NCBI GenBank assembly: GCA_021775595.1
Contig: JAJFHN010000039.1
Span: 1-62,951, forward strand
Direction of reading: 5' to 3'
Length of the DNA: 62,951 nucleotides
From: Hyphomicrobiales bacterium
Lineage (GTDB): Bacteria; Pseudomonadota; Alphaproteobacteria; Rhizobiales; Methyloligellaceae
Part shown: piece by piece, positions 51,798 to 60,413 of the stretch
How the letters are laid out: the number at the start of each line of letters is the position of its first letter
Numbering within the stretch: the first letter of the stretch is position 1
Position numbers and translations under genes: made by a program
The notes under the pieces: model-generated
Seen by the model: the letters and a program-made list of their open reading frames with translations, nothing else
What the model was told of the DNA's origin: nothing
Databases searched by the model: none

Positions 51798-53123
51798 TTA
51801 TACTGCAGTAAGAGCAGTCCAGATAATTCCAAGACGTTCAGGACGCAATGCCATGAAGCCGTAGTACCATTTGATAGAGTAGAACCCTACCTCACCGTAT
51901 GGATCATCCAGATTGGCAATATCTTTGCCAGGTCCTTTATGATTGATACTAAACTTAACGGTTTTACCGTCAGTTTGGAAACCAATCGTAGTAAAAGAAC
52001 CATCTCCAACTACCAGCATCGGGTAAATATCTGCTCCATTGATACCACTACCAGCAGTATCAGCAGCAACTGCTCCACCAGCTTCGTCATACTGCATTTC
52101 AGGAACTACTACGATACGGAACTGATCAACTGTACCAATCTCTCCGTTCATAATAGTACCACCCGCACTAGCATATTTCTCTACAGAAACAAATGCCGGC
52201 AGACTATGCAGATCGACCATAGCTTTGATAACCGGGATGAGCTCAGAACCAATATACATGATACGTCCGCCATTGATGGTTTTAGTATCAATCATACGGG
52301 AACCGGTGATCATCTTCGTTTGCTTAGGAGTTTTGTTGTTATCCAAAGCGATAGAAAGATTCATCAGATCGGTATATGTAACTACCTCATCTACCGTCAA
52401 CTTAGTGGTTCCGCCCATGAAATAGGCAGTACCATTAGCGGTAGCATTGGTAATCAAATCAGCCTGAAGCTCTGCTTCAGTCAATTCGTTTGCACCGACC
52501 AGAGCTTCCTCTGTGATATGCATCAACAATTCAGAATCTGAATCGAAGTCCAGGGATTCCTGGGTATATTCCGTGAAGAAACCACGTTTATACAGATCAC
52601 CTTCAATTTGAGTACGCGTAAAACCAACTCGGTTAACTCGTCCACCGTTCTCCGACAAGACGGGAATTTTAGACTGAATATTCCCGGTATCTTTAGAAGA
52701 ACCGTACAAGTTACCATACCCTTGCGCTACACCCTGGGTAGTATAACTAGTAACTTCAGCAAGAGCCAAAGCTTCAGTAGCAAATCCAGCAGCATTACCA
52801 GCAATTGTACCATCAGGTACAATCACACCAGAAGCAAATACATGCCATTTAGCAGTAGTTGCTACTACCGTACCATCTGCATCAATCCCCTGGTCATTCG
52901 TATTAAGAACGTCCAGCATGGGAACATACACATCCTGCTTGATTTTCTTACCCATGTGCTTAGGCATTGCACGTACATCAGCCAAGGGCATAAAATACTG
53001 CTTATCTCGAATAGCGATAAGTGCTTTTTTATGGTAATAGTCAGTACGCGCCTGAGGTCCGATATCCGCAGCAGTACCACTAGCAGTACTGGAGGGGGAA
53101 TTATAAGTATTAGGATTAGCCAT
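51798..53123 (-). CDS. major capsid protein (N4 gp56-like)
   Basis: 441 residues, HK97-fold type as in N4 gp56. Typical phrases are TDYYHKKALIAIRDKQYF, RVGFTRTQIEGDLYKRGFFT, MITGSRMIDTKTINGGRIMY and DPYGEVGFYSIKWYYGFMAL. The gene follows the scaffold-like gene and ends in a hairpin. Codon use is visibly more GC-rich than in neighbours, as for a highly expressed gene. Confidence 0.9.
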   Translation of the reverse strand: MANPNTYNSPSSTASGTAADIGPQARTDYYHKKALIAIRDKQYFMPLADVRAMPKHMGKKIKQDVYVPMLDVLNTNDQGIDADGTVVATTAKWHVFASGVIVPDGTIAGNAAGFATEALALAEVTSYTTQGVAQGYGNLYGSSKDTGNIQSKIPVLSENGGRVNRVGFTRTQIEGDLYKRGFFTEYTQESLDFDSDSELLMHITEEALVGANELTEAELQADLITNATANGTAYFMGGTTKLTVDEVVTYTDLMNLSIALDNNKTPKQTKMITGSRMIDTKTINGGRIMYIGSELIPVIKAMVDLHSLPAFVSVEKYASAGGTIMNGEIGTVDQFRIVVVPEMQYDEAGGAVAADTAGSGINGADIYPMLVVGDGSFTTIGFQTDGKTVKFSINHKGPGKDIANLDDPYGEVGFYSIKWYYGFMALRPERLGIIWTALTAV

Positions 53124-53154
53124 GATAATTTCCTATATTAGTGGTAATAATAAA

Positions 53155-54336
53155 TTACCGGACAGCAAATTTCTTCATAAATTCTTCATCTGATAACGCT
53201 AAATAATTGTCATCAGATACTGATTTTTTTGCAGTTGTCTGCTTGACCGGCGCCACTGCTTTTCTCTTTTTATTAAGAGCTTCAGCAGCAGCTTGCGATT
53301 TTTCAGTAGTTTCACTTGATACAGCAGACTCCTCTTTCTTACCTTTACTATTACCGTTGTTACGAAGAACACCACTTTTAGATAAATTCTGAGCAATTTG
53401 CTGATATGCATCCACATCAGAAATTCCAACTAGTTTACCTAATGCTTTTTCTTGTTGAAGTACTTTATTGACTGCATCGAATACACCATTACCCATATGA
53501 CCATTAATAATTTCAATGATCTCAGGATTATCGGAAATAGCAGTTTTGCTATTATCATCCCATTGTTTTGTTAAAACATTAATTGTTTTATCAAAAGTAG
53601 GAGTATCTTTAATGTCATTCAGTACTGTATCTAAGTTATATTCTTTGTCCGTAACAGAGTAATTTGTAGGTTTGTAATCCGAAGGAGCATCCTTGTCAAT
53701 ATCTAAAGGATCCAGATCACTTTCTTTAATAAGCTTGGTAATTGCTTTAAGATCTTTTTTAGATAGGTCGATTAGATTATTTAACTTAGCTTCATCAAGA
53801 AGTCCGTTCTTTTCTAACATACTAACTATCTTTAGATTAGGCTTTAATTGTGCCATCTTCTTTTGATAATTAGCTCCCATCTGCATTAACCGGATCATAT
53901 CTTCCGGATCTTTAACTTGCATATCAATACCATTGGCTTTGAAAGGCTCTGTAACCTTTTTATACGCACTTTCGTAATCAAACTCTTTAGTATCTGGGGT
54001 ATCCCCTTTTGTGTCAGGCGAGTCTTTCTTACTAGTATCAAGAGATTCTGTCGCATCATCGTCAGTGGAAGTTTCATGCTCCGTCTGGGTATCCCCTTCA
54101 GGTTGGCTTACTTTATCCCCATCTGCTTCAGTTTCAGTTTGCTCTTGTGCTTCACTATCATTCTTATCTTCTGCATCATCAGCAGTTTGATCCGCTGAAT
54201 CAGTTTCTTTATTAGTTACTTCTTCATTATTCGGAATAACTTCATCCGTTAGATAAGCACTATTATCTTGTTCCAAAAAGGCTTCATCTGATAATGCTAA
54301 AGTACTATCAGGAATTGCAGGGGTATCCTCAGGCAT
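53155..54336 (-). CDS. scaffold-like protein (N4 gp57-like)
   Basis: 393 residues. The first about 130 are very acidic and low-complexity (EQTETEADGDKVSQ, TEHETSTDDD), the middle is coiled (KPNLKIVSMLEKNGLLDEAK), and the C-terminus is basic. This matches phage scaffolding proteins, which lie just upstream of the capsid gene and leave before packaging. Confidence 0.75.
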   Translation of the reverse strand: MPEDTPAIPDSTLALSDEAFLEQDNSAYLTDEVIPNNEEVTNKETDSADQTADDAEDKNDSEAQEQTETEADGDKVSQPEGDTQTEHETSTDDDATESLDTSKKDSPDTKGDTPDTKEFDYESAYKKVTEPFKANGIDMQVKDPEDMIRLMQMGANYQKKMAQLKPNLKIVSMLEKNGLLDEAKLNNLIDLSKKDLKAITKLIKESDLDPLDIDKDAPSDYKPTNYSVTDKEYNLDTVLNDIKDTPTFDKTINVLTKQWDDNSKTAISDNPEIIEIINGHMGNGVFDAVNKVLQQEKALGKLVGISDVDAYQQIAQNLSKSGVLRNNGNSKGKKEESAVSSETTEKSQAAAEALNKKRKAVAPVKQTTAKKSVSDDNYLALSDEEFMKKFAVR

Positions 54337-54668
54337 TATTGATTCTCCTCATTTGCAATTTCTTCTCGGGTTTCCTCAATTGATTCCATATCCTGATCTA
54401 CTTGGCGTCCTCTTTGCAATAGAGTCATCAAATAAGTATGTACTCCCCCAATGCCTGCAATCATATTATCAATATTTTTCTTTTGAGCATCATTGAGATC
54501 TGGATTGCTTTTAGCCATACATAGTCGAGCTGCTTCGTCTTTGAAATAGCCTTCTCCAATAACATCTTTATATAATTTACTATCTAATAGTTTAACGCAT
54601 TTATCCCGCATTACTTGATGTTTTTTACCTTCTGCAATTTCAATTTCTAACAGTTCGCTTTGAGTCAT
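54336..54668 (-). CDS. hypothetical head-region protein (110 aa)
   Basis: Helical and charged (LLEIEIAEGKKHQVMRDKCV, AQKKNIDNMIAGIGG). Overlaps the scaffold-like gene by one base. Corresponds by position to N4 gp58. No motif seen. Confidence 0.6.
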   Translation of the reverse strand: MTQSELLEIEIAEGKKHQVMRDKCVKLLDSKLYKDVIGEGYFKDEAARLCMAKSNPDLNDAQKKNIDNMIAGIGGVHTYLMTLLQRGRQVDQDMESIEETREEIANEENQ

Positions 54669-54708
54669 GGATGTTACCTTATGATTAGAATTAGTAATAT
54701 AAATACTG

Positions 54709-56793
54709 TTATTGTTTATTTAAACCAGTTAATGCAATTTTGTCAAGTTCCTTTAATCGATCATGCTCTTTACTTTCCATAGTACGGGCATGTTTTAGAT
54801 CTTCTGCAGCTTGATCTCTAGCATTATCTACTCCAGATTCTTTTTCAAGAAAATCTAGATCAGTAATGTCAGCTCCACTATGCATAGACCTTGCTTTAGC
54901 TTTTTCAACTGCAGTCTTAGCAGTTTTCAATCCTACATCTACTTCATTCTCTCGTCCTTTAGCAGTCTCATTAGCTACTTGGGCTTGTAACAGAGCTATC
55001 TCTAGTTCGGCTCTTTTCTGTTCTAATGGATCTGGCTGAGGTTCAAATTCTATAATACGTTGAGCTAAATCAGGCATTTTACGTAATTTAGCCATATCGG
55101 ATAAAAGCATTTGAGTCATAGGAAAAGGTAGAGTATTACCAGTAGTTTGTAACATAAAAGATAATTCACTAGCTTTTTGCTCATCAGCTTCTGCTGTAGA
55201 AATAGTAAGCTTAATATCGTATTCCCCGCCTAGATCATTACGATTAATAGTTACTAGATCTTCATTAGTAATGCGAATAATTTCTTCATCATCTAGAAAC
55301 TCAGAATTCATAGAAATAATCTTACGGCCTATTTGCGTAAAACCATTTGAAAATCTACGAAGAATACCTAATTCTCGTTTAGAAGTAGCATCGAGAGCAG
55401 ATCTAATACCTGTAGCTGTAGAACCTAATGCTTGTCCTGAGATACCCTGGCTAAAGGATTTAACTCCAGTTAAGGCTTCTGCATCATTGTGCTGCATAGT
55501 TAATACTTCTAGAGCAGAACGAGGAATTTCAGGGTATACTCCATCGTGGAATGCTTGTTTAGGATCTACATTAGCATTGAATTTGTAATCATCTCCTCGC
55601 TCAAATTTACGAGCATTAGTTACATCCAATGCATCTTTACGAGTACCTTGCTGTCCATTAGCACTACGTCCAAGAAGATCAATAACACCTCTAGTAACCG
55701 CACCAATAATCTTTTGATTATCTTCAATTAATTCTGCATCAGGTTCCCCATAAAGATTCTTACGTCTAGGTAAATACTGAACTAATACAAAAGGAATTTT
55801 CTTATCCGGATAAGGATTTTCTTCTAATCGAATGAGAGTATCGCCAATCCAGGTAGCTACAAAAGCAGTTACTTCACCTTCTCCATCAATATCCCAGTAT
55901 CCCCAGTATTCATGAGCAATAACTTTTTTACGGGCTTTATCTTTAAAAGCAAATGACGGATCACTTGCATTAACTTTATAATCCGGTTCGGATAATATTG
56001 AAGCACTTTCAAAATTAACATTATCAAGATTTTTATATCGTCCATCTTTTTTAAGTTCTGATAACGAAGTCTCAAAACTATAAATACCAAATTCAGCTTT
56101 GTTTATATTCCCTTTGGCAGTGGGATCAAACATTACGTTATTGTAGTCACATATTGTTAAAACTGGTTGATTCTTAATAGTAACCTTTTTCTTTACTTGT
56201 TTTTGTCCAGTTTTAACTTCTTGAGTTACAGGTTGCCCTTGTTCATCTAAAACCGGTTGACCAGTAGCTGGATCTACCGCTACTTGAGTTTCAGTAATAT
56301 CTACCCAAACAGTTCGTACTGCTTCTTCGAATTCCCAATCAACTCTTACTACTACAGTACCTTCATCTACCGCAGTACGAATATATTCATCAATAAAGGA
56401 TACTTTATCTATACGATTATTGAGCTGGTAATTTAATACTTGCCCGTTTTGTTCTGCAGTTTTTTTATCTTCAAACGTGTTGGGAGCAGTATTAAATAAA
56501 TCATCAGTGGATAAGAAAGGTTCTGATAAAGCAGCATATCTCCATTCAGCTTGTTTACGGGCTACTTTAGGTACTAGTTTAGATCGTCCAGTTTTAGCTT
56601 TAATAACTTGTTTGGCACCAAGAATATCTAACCAGGCATCCACTTCCATAGTATGTACTTGGTGGGCTACTTGAGCTGCTTTGTAATCTCTTTTAAGATC
56701 CTCAAGACTAGGAGGATTTGCCCAGTCAGGTTGTAAATCAATAGGGTCTGTTGCTGTTTGATCTACGTCTTTATCTAAATCAATATCATTCAT
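54709..56793 (-). CDS. portal protein (N4 gp59-like)
   Basis: 694 residues. Typical portal features: an acidic start, the wing region ARKQAEWRYAALSEPFLS, VVRVDWEFEEAVRTVWVD, EYWGYWDIDGEGEVTAF and the helical VGIKSFSQGISGQALGSTATGI-like stem (VKSFSQGISGQALGSTA), and a long C-terminal coiled coil. It forms the dodecameric DNA channel. Overlaps the next gene upstream by 4 bases. Confidence 0.9.
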   Translation of the reverse strand: MNDIDLDKDVDQTATDPIDLQPDWANPPSLEDLKRDYKAAQVAHQVHTMEVDAWLDILGAKQVIKAKTGRSKLVPKVARKQAEWRYAALSEPFLSTDDLFNTAPNTFEDKKTAEQNGQVLNYQLNNRIDKVSFIDEYIRTAVDEGTVVVRVDWEFEEAVRTVWVDITETQVAVDPATGQPVLDEQGQPVTQEVKTGQKQVKKKVTIKNQPVLTICDYNNVMFDPTAKGNINKAEFGIYSFETSLSELKKDGRYKNLDNVNFESASILSEPDYKVNASDPSFAFKDKARKKVIAHEYWGYWDIDGEGEVTAFVATWIGDTLIRLEENPYPDKKIPFVLVQYLPRRKNLYGEPDAELIEDNQKIIGAVTRGVIDLLGRSANGQQGTRKDALDVTNARKFERGDDYKFNANVDPKQAFHDGVYPEIPRSALEVLTMQHNDAEALTGVKSFSQGISGQALGSTATGIRSALDATSKRELGILRRFSNGFTQIGRKIISMNSEFLDDEEIIRITNEDLVTINRNDLGGEYDIKLTISTAEADEQKASELSFMLQTTGNTLPFPMTQMLLSDMAKLRKMPDLAQRIIEFEPQPDPLEQKRAELEIALLQAQVANETAKGRENEVDVGLKTAKTAVEKAKARSMHSGADITDLDFLEKESGVDNARDQAAEDLKHARTMESKEHDRLKELDKIALTGLNKQ

Positions 56794-57140
56794 AGATTTA
56801 TTCTCTTATTAATTCTTTGAGGACGCTTATTATAATCATTGTATTTTTCTTTAAGAAAATTATCAACTTTATAAATTGTAAGTCCGTCTATTGTATCATA
56901 GTAATCTAAGTAATTACTAAACATAGAATTACCTATCCCTAAAGGAACAGAACAGTATATATCATCTGCTTGTACTACTGATGATACAAAGTATTTCCAT
57001 ACTTTAGCAAAATTCATCTTAGCTAGCATAGTAGGAGCTATAAATACTCCAGCTATCATATATCCTTTTAACTGCTTATTAAACCGGTAGAATAAAGCAG
57101 CTTCCCCTTCTTGAATTAAACTAGTATGTGCAAATATCAT
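56790..57140 (-). CDS. hypothetical protein between ketoacyl synthase and portal (116 aa)
   Basis: FRFN-QLKGYMIAGVFIAPTM and ADDIYCSVPLGIGNSMFSNY then IYKVDNFLKEKYN. Loosely like GNAT-type phage proteins in the final third but without a clear acetyl-CoA loop. It overlaps both portal and ketoacyl synthase starts, so it is co-expressed with them and may belong to the same acyl cassette. Not recognised with confidence. Confidence 0.55.
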   Translation of the reverse strand: MIFAHTSLIQEGEAALFYRFNKQLKGYMIAGVFIAPTMLAKMNFAKVWKYFVSSVVQADDIYCSVPLGIGNSMFSNYLDYYDTIDGLTIYKVDNFLKEKYNDYNKRPQRINKRINL

Positions 57141-58138
57141 TATAAAATCTCCACAACTGCAGATGAAAATACATTACCCATACCAGCCCCTAAGCTAAGA
57201 AATGTACCAGATTCTTCTTGTATTGCTAATGCTGTTTCTATAGCGGTAGAGGGACCTAGAGTATGCCCTATACGTAATTTATAATTAATAGTTTTAATAT
57301 TACCAATGTATTTTTTAATAATTTCTTCTTCTATTTTGTTGTCTTTAGAGAAAGTACTATGAGTTTTTATAAAATCAATATTAACAGTATCAACATTATT
57401 TATTACTTTTTTATATCCTTCTCCAGTACAAGAAATACCCATAGGACTATTATGGTGTTCTGAAGCAATGTGTATATCTTCAATCTTAGCTAAAGAATAA
57501 TTAGTATTATCTTTTTCAAATACAGATATATTGCATCCTTGACCTAATCTAAATTTTACAATAGATGTATCGTCTTCTTCTTCAATTAATTTAGATAATC
57601 CATTTTGCCCAAATACAGATAAGTATTCTTCAGAAAGTCCGTTATCAACTGCTATGACTACTACTGCATCCAGTAGATTTAGAGCTAACATATTGCGAGC
57701 TGTATACCAGGCTGCGTGGCCACTTATACAGCTACTACTATCAGTAGATATATAATCAAAGGATCCTATTTTATTAGCAATATAACCGGCATACACTTGA
57801 GTAAGGTTCATTACAGGTATCTTATACACAGGATGCTTATCACTAGTACAAACATTTGTACTATGCCCTGTCCAGCTACTTCCTCCAGAAGCCAGTATTA
57901 ACCCTACCCTGTATTTAGGAGATTTAGTTAATGTCTGGATATACTGGTATGTGCCCTCAGAAGCTCCGTGCTTGCCCTTTAATACGTAATCCACAAGTTC
58001 TTCAGACATTGTTTTAATGCCCTGTTTGACTACTAGACCTCCCCCATTGGCTACTTGGTGTCCATATTGCGGATAAGTTATATGATCTAATAAAGTTATT
58101 TTCTCAGAATAGACAGAATTAGTATGCGTTAGAAACAT
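57140..58138 (-). CDS. 3-ketoacyl-ACP synthase-like (thiolase-fold) protein
   Basis: 332 residues. All three catalytic residues are visible: Cys137 in TDSSSCISGHAAW, His260 in FIKTHSTFSKDNKIEE, and His292 in KLRIGHTLGPSTAIETALAI, the Cys-His-His set of KAS I/II enzymes that join acyl units on ACP. It is shorter than bacterial FabF/FabB (about 410), missing some of the N-terminal part. It overlaps an ACP-like gene, so the two probably work together. AT-rich like its neighbours, so it is not a recent import. Confidence 0.8.
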   Translation of the reverse strand: MFLTHTNSVYSEKITLLDHITYPQYGHQVANGGGLVVKQGIKTMSEELVDYVLKGKHGASEGTYQYIQTLTKSPKYRVGLILASGGSSWTGHSTNVCTSDKHPVYKIPVMNLTQVYAGYIANKIGSFDYISTDSSSCISGHAAWYTARNMLALNLLDAVVVIAVDNGLSEEYLSVFGQNGLSKLIEEEDDTSIVKFRLGQGCNISVFEKDNTNYSLAKIEDIHIASEHHNSPMGISCTGEGYKKVINNVDTVNIDFIKTHSTFSKDNKIEEEIIKKYIGNIKTINYKLRIGHTLGPSTAIETALAIQEESGTFLSLGAGMGNVFSSAVVEIL

Positions 58139-58455
58139 CTTTTGCTATACTCCTTTGCTTCAGCAAATGTATAACCTCGGGTTGCTTCTGTCATAACAAA
58201 ATCTTTTATTGCCTGGATTGTAAAATCTTTTTGGGTTACAAATTCTTCAATTTTAGTTTCAGCAATGCCAAATAACTGAGATATCCATATAAAGAAAACA
58301 ATAATACTTAGACTATCTAATCCTTCCATGTGCAGACTTTCAGTCATGGAAATAATAGGATTACGGGTTTCTCCTAGTGGAGTATCTAATTCTCGAATTA
58401 TATTAATAACATTAATAAATTCTTGATCCGTAAAAGTAAATTTAGCAGAGCCCAT
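58129..58455 (-). CDS. acyl carrier protein-like
   Basis: 108 residues from ATG 58455. ESLHMEGLDSLSIIVFFIW contains GxDSL with Ser48 as the likely 4'-phosphopantetheine site; the next helix (LFGIAETKIEEFV) and FTIQAIKDFV fit the ACP helix III/IV region. The chain extends about 30 residues longer than normal ACP at both ends. Ten bases overlap with the ketoacyl synthase. No phosphopantetheinyl transferase is seen, so the host enzyme would be needed. Confidence 0.75.
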   Translation of the reverse strand: MGSAKFTFTDQEFINVINIIRELDTPLGETRNPIISMTESLHMEGLDSLSIIVFFIWISQLFGIAETKIEEFVTQKDFTIQAIKDFVMTEATRGYTFAEAKEYSKRCF

Positions 58456-58478
58456 GTAATTTAACCATAAGGAGCAGT

Positions 58479-58916
58479 ATGAGTAATAAACCAACTAATC
58501 CTAAAGACGCAGTAGGTATTAAAAAATCTAGATTCTATTGTAACTTACCTGCAAATGTATCTCGTGAAGCCAGTGTAGCAATGATGGAAGGTTCTATGAA
58601 ATATGGTCGTCATAATTATCGAGTAGCCGGTGTTCGAGCTAGTGTATATTATGATGCTGCTATAGGGCATATAAACGATTACTGGGAAGGACAAGACATA
58701 GATCCAGATAGCGGCTTACATCATATTACTAAAGCTATTGCATGTCTGTATGTACTACGTGATGCTCAAATGCGTAATATGTGTAATGATGATCGTCCTC
58801 CTAAATCAGATGTTATCGCAGATAAAGATCACCTCCAAACTATCGTAGATGCTCTGTTTGTAAAATACCCTAACCCTGAGCCTGCTTATACAGAGGGGGA
58901 TACAAAACTGCGTTAA
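58479..58916 (+). CDS. dATP/dGTP diphosphohydrolase-like protein (DUF5664)
   Basis: 145 residues. NPKDAVGIKKSRFYCNLPA, EGSMKYGRHNYRVAGVRASV, DAAIGHINDYWEGQDIDPDS and GLHHITKAIACLYVLRDAQM match the phage dATP/dGTP diphosphohydrolase family (MazG/HD-like all-alpha). It may shape dNTP pools. It is the only plus-strand gene in the late half, divergent from the ACP by 23 bases, with stop codons overlapping the next minus gene. AAGGAG precedes the ATG. Confidence 0.8.
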   Translation: MSNKPTNPKDAVGIKKSRFYCNLPANVSREASVAMMEGSMKYGRHNYRVAGVRASVYYDAAIGHINDYWEGQDIDPDSGLHHITKAIACLYVLRDAQMRNMCNDDRPPKSDVIADKDHLQTIVDALFVKYPNPEPAYTEGDTKLR

Positions 58917-59350
58917 GGAGCATAGTACACTTTACGCGGTTTAGATCCTCTAGGGTCTCCTAGTCTTTGTACAGCTGTATACACCCATTGTCTACGAGGC
59001 CACCACATACCATCTTTTTTACAAATTTCAATTAGAAAATTATCAGTCCAGGGCTTCCATTCTTCATATGGTAGTAACTTTCTACCTATCATTTCAAGTA
59101 AAGCATCATGACATGCAGACCCTTTACGAAAGTTCTTTGTATCTAATGCCCAGGTAGCCCCATCCCAGCTATAATACTTCTTTAAAACTAAGTATACTCC
59201 TAAAGAGCGGCGTTCTAAATATGCAAATGTCATGGATATACGTTCGTTTATCCATGCACCTTCTGGAATATACGGGCAATCTTTAAGTAAAATTTCTCTT
59301 TGTTCATCTACTCTGTATTTATAACTTTTAGTGTAGGGTAAATTATCCAT
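58913..59350 (-). CDS. DUF1353-like phage protein
   Basis: 145 residues. KKYYSWDGATWALDTKNFRK and GSACHDALLEMIGRKLL match the DUF1353 family of small phage proteins, near lysis genes in many phages; function unknown. Its stop shares bases with the plus-strand gene at 58479. Confidence 0.75.
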   Translation of the reverse strand: MDNLPYTKSYKYRVDEQREILLKDCPYIPEGAWINERISMTFAYLERRSLGVYLVLKKYYSWDGATWALDTKNFRKGSACHDALLEMIGRKLLPYEEWKPWTDNFLIEICKKDGMWWPRRQWVYTAVQRLGDPRGSKPRKVYYAP

Positions 59351-59374
59351 GTATACTTTTCCTAAAAAGGAGGG

Positions 59375-59406
59375 AAGCCTGGGAGGGGGGTCAGACTCCC
59401 GGGCTT
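59375..59406 (-). terminator. hairpin between endolysin and DUF1353 gene
   Basis: AAGCCTGGGAG/CTCCCGGGCTT, an 11 bp stem with one T-G pair. On the minus strand it is followed by TCCCTCCTTTTTAGG. Could attenuate transcription after the lysis genes. Confidence 0.6.
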
Positions 59407-59422
59407 TGGAGGAGAAGTCATA

Positions 59423-59788
59423 TTAATATCCCCAGCTAATTCTTTGAGGTTTACTTAAATCACAATCTACATGGAATGTTTTAACTCCATTTCTATCGCC
59501 AGTACCATAACGAGTAAAAGCTTTACTAAGCACTATAGCTTCTATAAGTCTATATCTATAAAAGTTATCTGGAATATAAATATCTGCTGCTAATCCGGCT
59601 AAATGAGAAGATGTACTAGATCCTCCTACGTTTGCATTATGTTCTTCGCACCGATAACCACTTACTATTATTATAGGCTCATTTAAGTAATTACGAACAC
59701 TTTGTAATTTTTGCGTAAGAATTAATTTTGTTTTATTATCGCAAGTACCGCAGCCACAAGCAAATTCGTAAAGAGGAAAATTACTCAT
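59423..59788 (-). CDS. M15-family endolysin (D,D/L,D-peptidase)
   Basis: 121 residues. YEFACGCGTCDNKT start, SGYRCEEHNANVGGSSTSSH then LAGLAADI (zinc His and Asp of the SxHxxGxAxD motif, here SSHLAGLAAD) and TFHVDCD (third zinc His). This is the Peptidase_M15_3 fold that cleaves peptidoglycan cross-links. Probably the lysis endolysin. Confidence 0.88.
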   Translation of the reverse strand: MSNFPLYEFACGCGTCDNKTKLILTQKLQSVRNYLNEPIIIVSGYRCEEHNANVGGSSTSSHLAGLAADIYIPDNFYRYRLIEAIVLSKAFTRYGTGDRNGVKTFHVDCDLSKPQRISWGY

Positions 59789-60072
59789 TAGTCTTTATCC
59801 TTCTTTGTATTCATTAGATCGAATAATTTTTCATTTGCTCTAGTATTAATATCTGTAAATCTAGCTGTAGCTACATTAGCTTGTTGGATGCTATCCATAT
59901 GAGCTTCGAAGGTTTCTTTAGTAACAAATACTTCATCTGCATGATCTTTATTTTTATCAATTTTTGTTTCTAAGTTAGCTATACGAGTATACGTATGACC
60001 TGTAATACCGCTGTATATAACCATTATTGCACCCCATATCCCATTCAATATTGAACCATCAGAAGTTGGCAT
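59788..60072 (-). CDS. putative holin or spanin-like membrane protein (94 aa)
   Basis: I use ATG 60072 after AAAGGAT. One hydrophobic segment (ILNGIWGAIMVIYSGITG, about 8-26), then a polar helical tail (RIANLETKIDKNKDHADEVF). One base overlap with the endolysin start makes a lysis role likely, either holin or i-spanin-like. Confidence 0.6.
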   Translation of the reverse strand: MPTSDGSILNGIWGAIMVIYSGITGHTYTRIANLETKIDKNKDHADEVFVTKETFEAHMDSIQQANVATARFTDINTRANEKLFDLMNTKKDKD

Positions 60073-60116
60073 ATACAGTAATCCTTTCAAATTATTTAAT
60101 TAGTTTGATTCAATAT

Positions 60117-60413
60117 TTAAAAATTTCCACGTCTAACACTAAAACTATGTTCCTCTGCTGCTTGTCCTGTTCCAGTAGATTCATATCTGTATAAATAATC
60201 TCCTCTTACAGTAGGAGATAGGTCTACATGATAATTACCTACAGAGTCTCTAACAAGCTCTGCATCTGTTCCATACAAGTAAGTTGTAGTAGTCCCAGCA
60301 GGATCTTTGAATTTAAAAGTTACTGTACTAGGATCTATAGCTGCTCCAACACTATCTGTAAATACAGCAGATACAATTATTAAATCCCCATTATCATATA
60401 TATTTACACTCAT
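60117..60413 (-). CDS. small Ig-like virion protein (98 aa)
   Basis: SVNIYDNGDLIIVSAVFTDS followed by DPAGTTTTYLYGTDAELVRDS and GDYLYRYESTG. A single beta-sandwich of bacterial Ig-like type, common in phage tails. Abuts the LamG/repeat protein; may be its partner. Confidence 0.65.
   Translation of the reverse strand: MSVNIYDNGDLIIVSAVFTDSVGAAIDPSTVTFKFKDPAGTTTTYLYGTDAELVRDSVGNYHVDLSPTVRGDYLYRYESTGTGQAAEEHSFSVRRGNF

Noticed and set aside
51939-53141. Long plus-strand frames opposite the major capsid gene
   Set aside because: Antisense shadows of the capsid gene; Ser/Thr/Ile-rich products without any family features.
58479-58916. Sign of a Z-genome (2-aminoadenine) phage from the dATP/dGTP diphosphohydrolase-like gene
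   Set aside because: No PurZ or DatZ homologue was seen in this window, so the gene is better read as general dNTP pool control.
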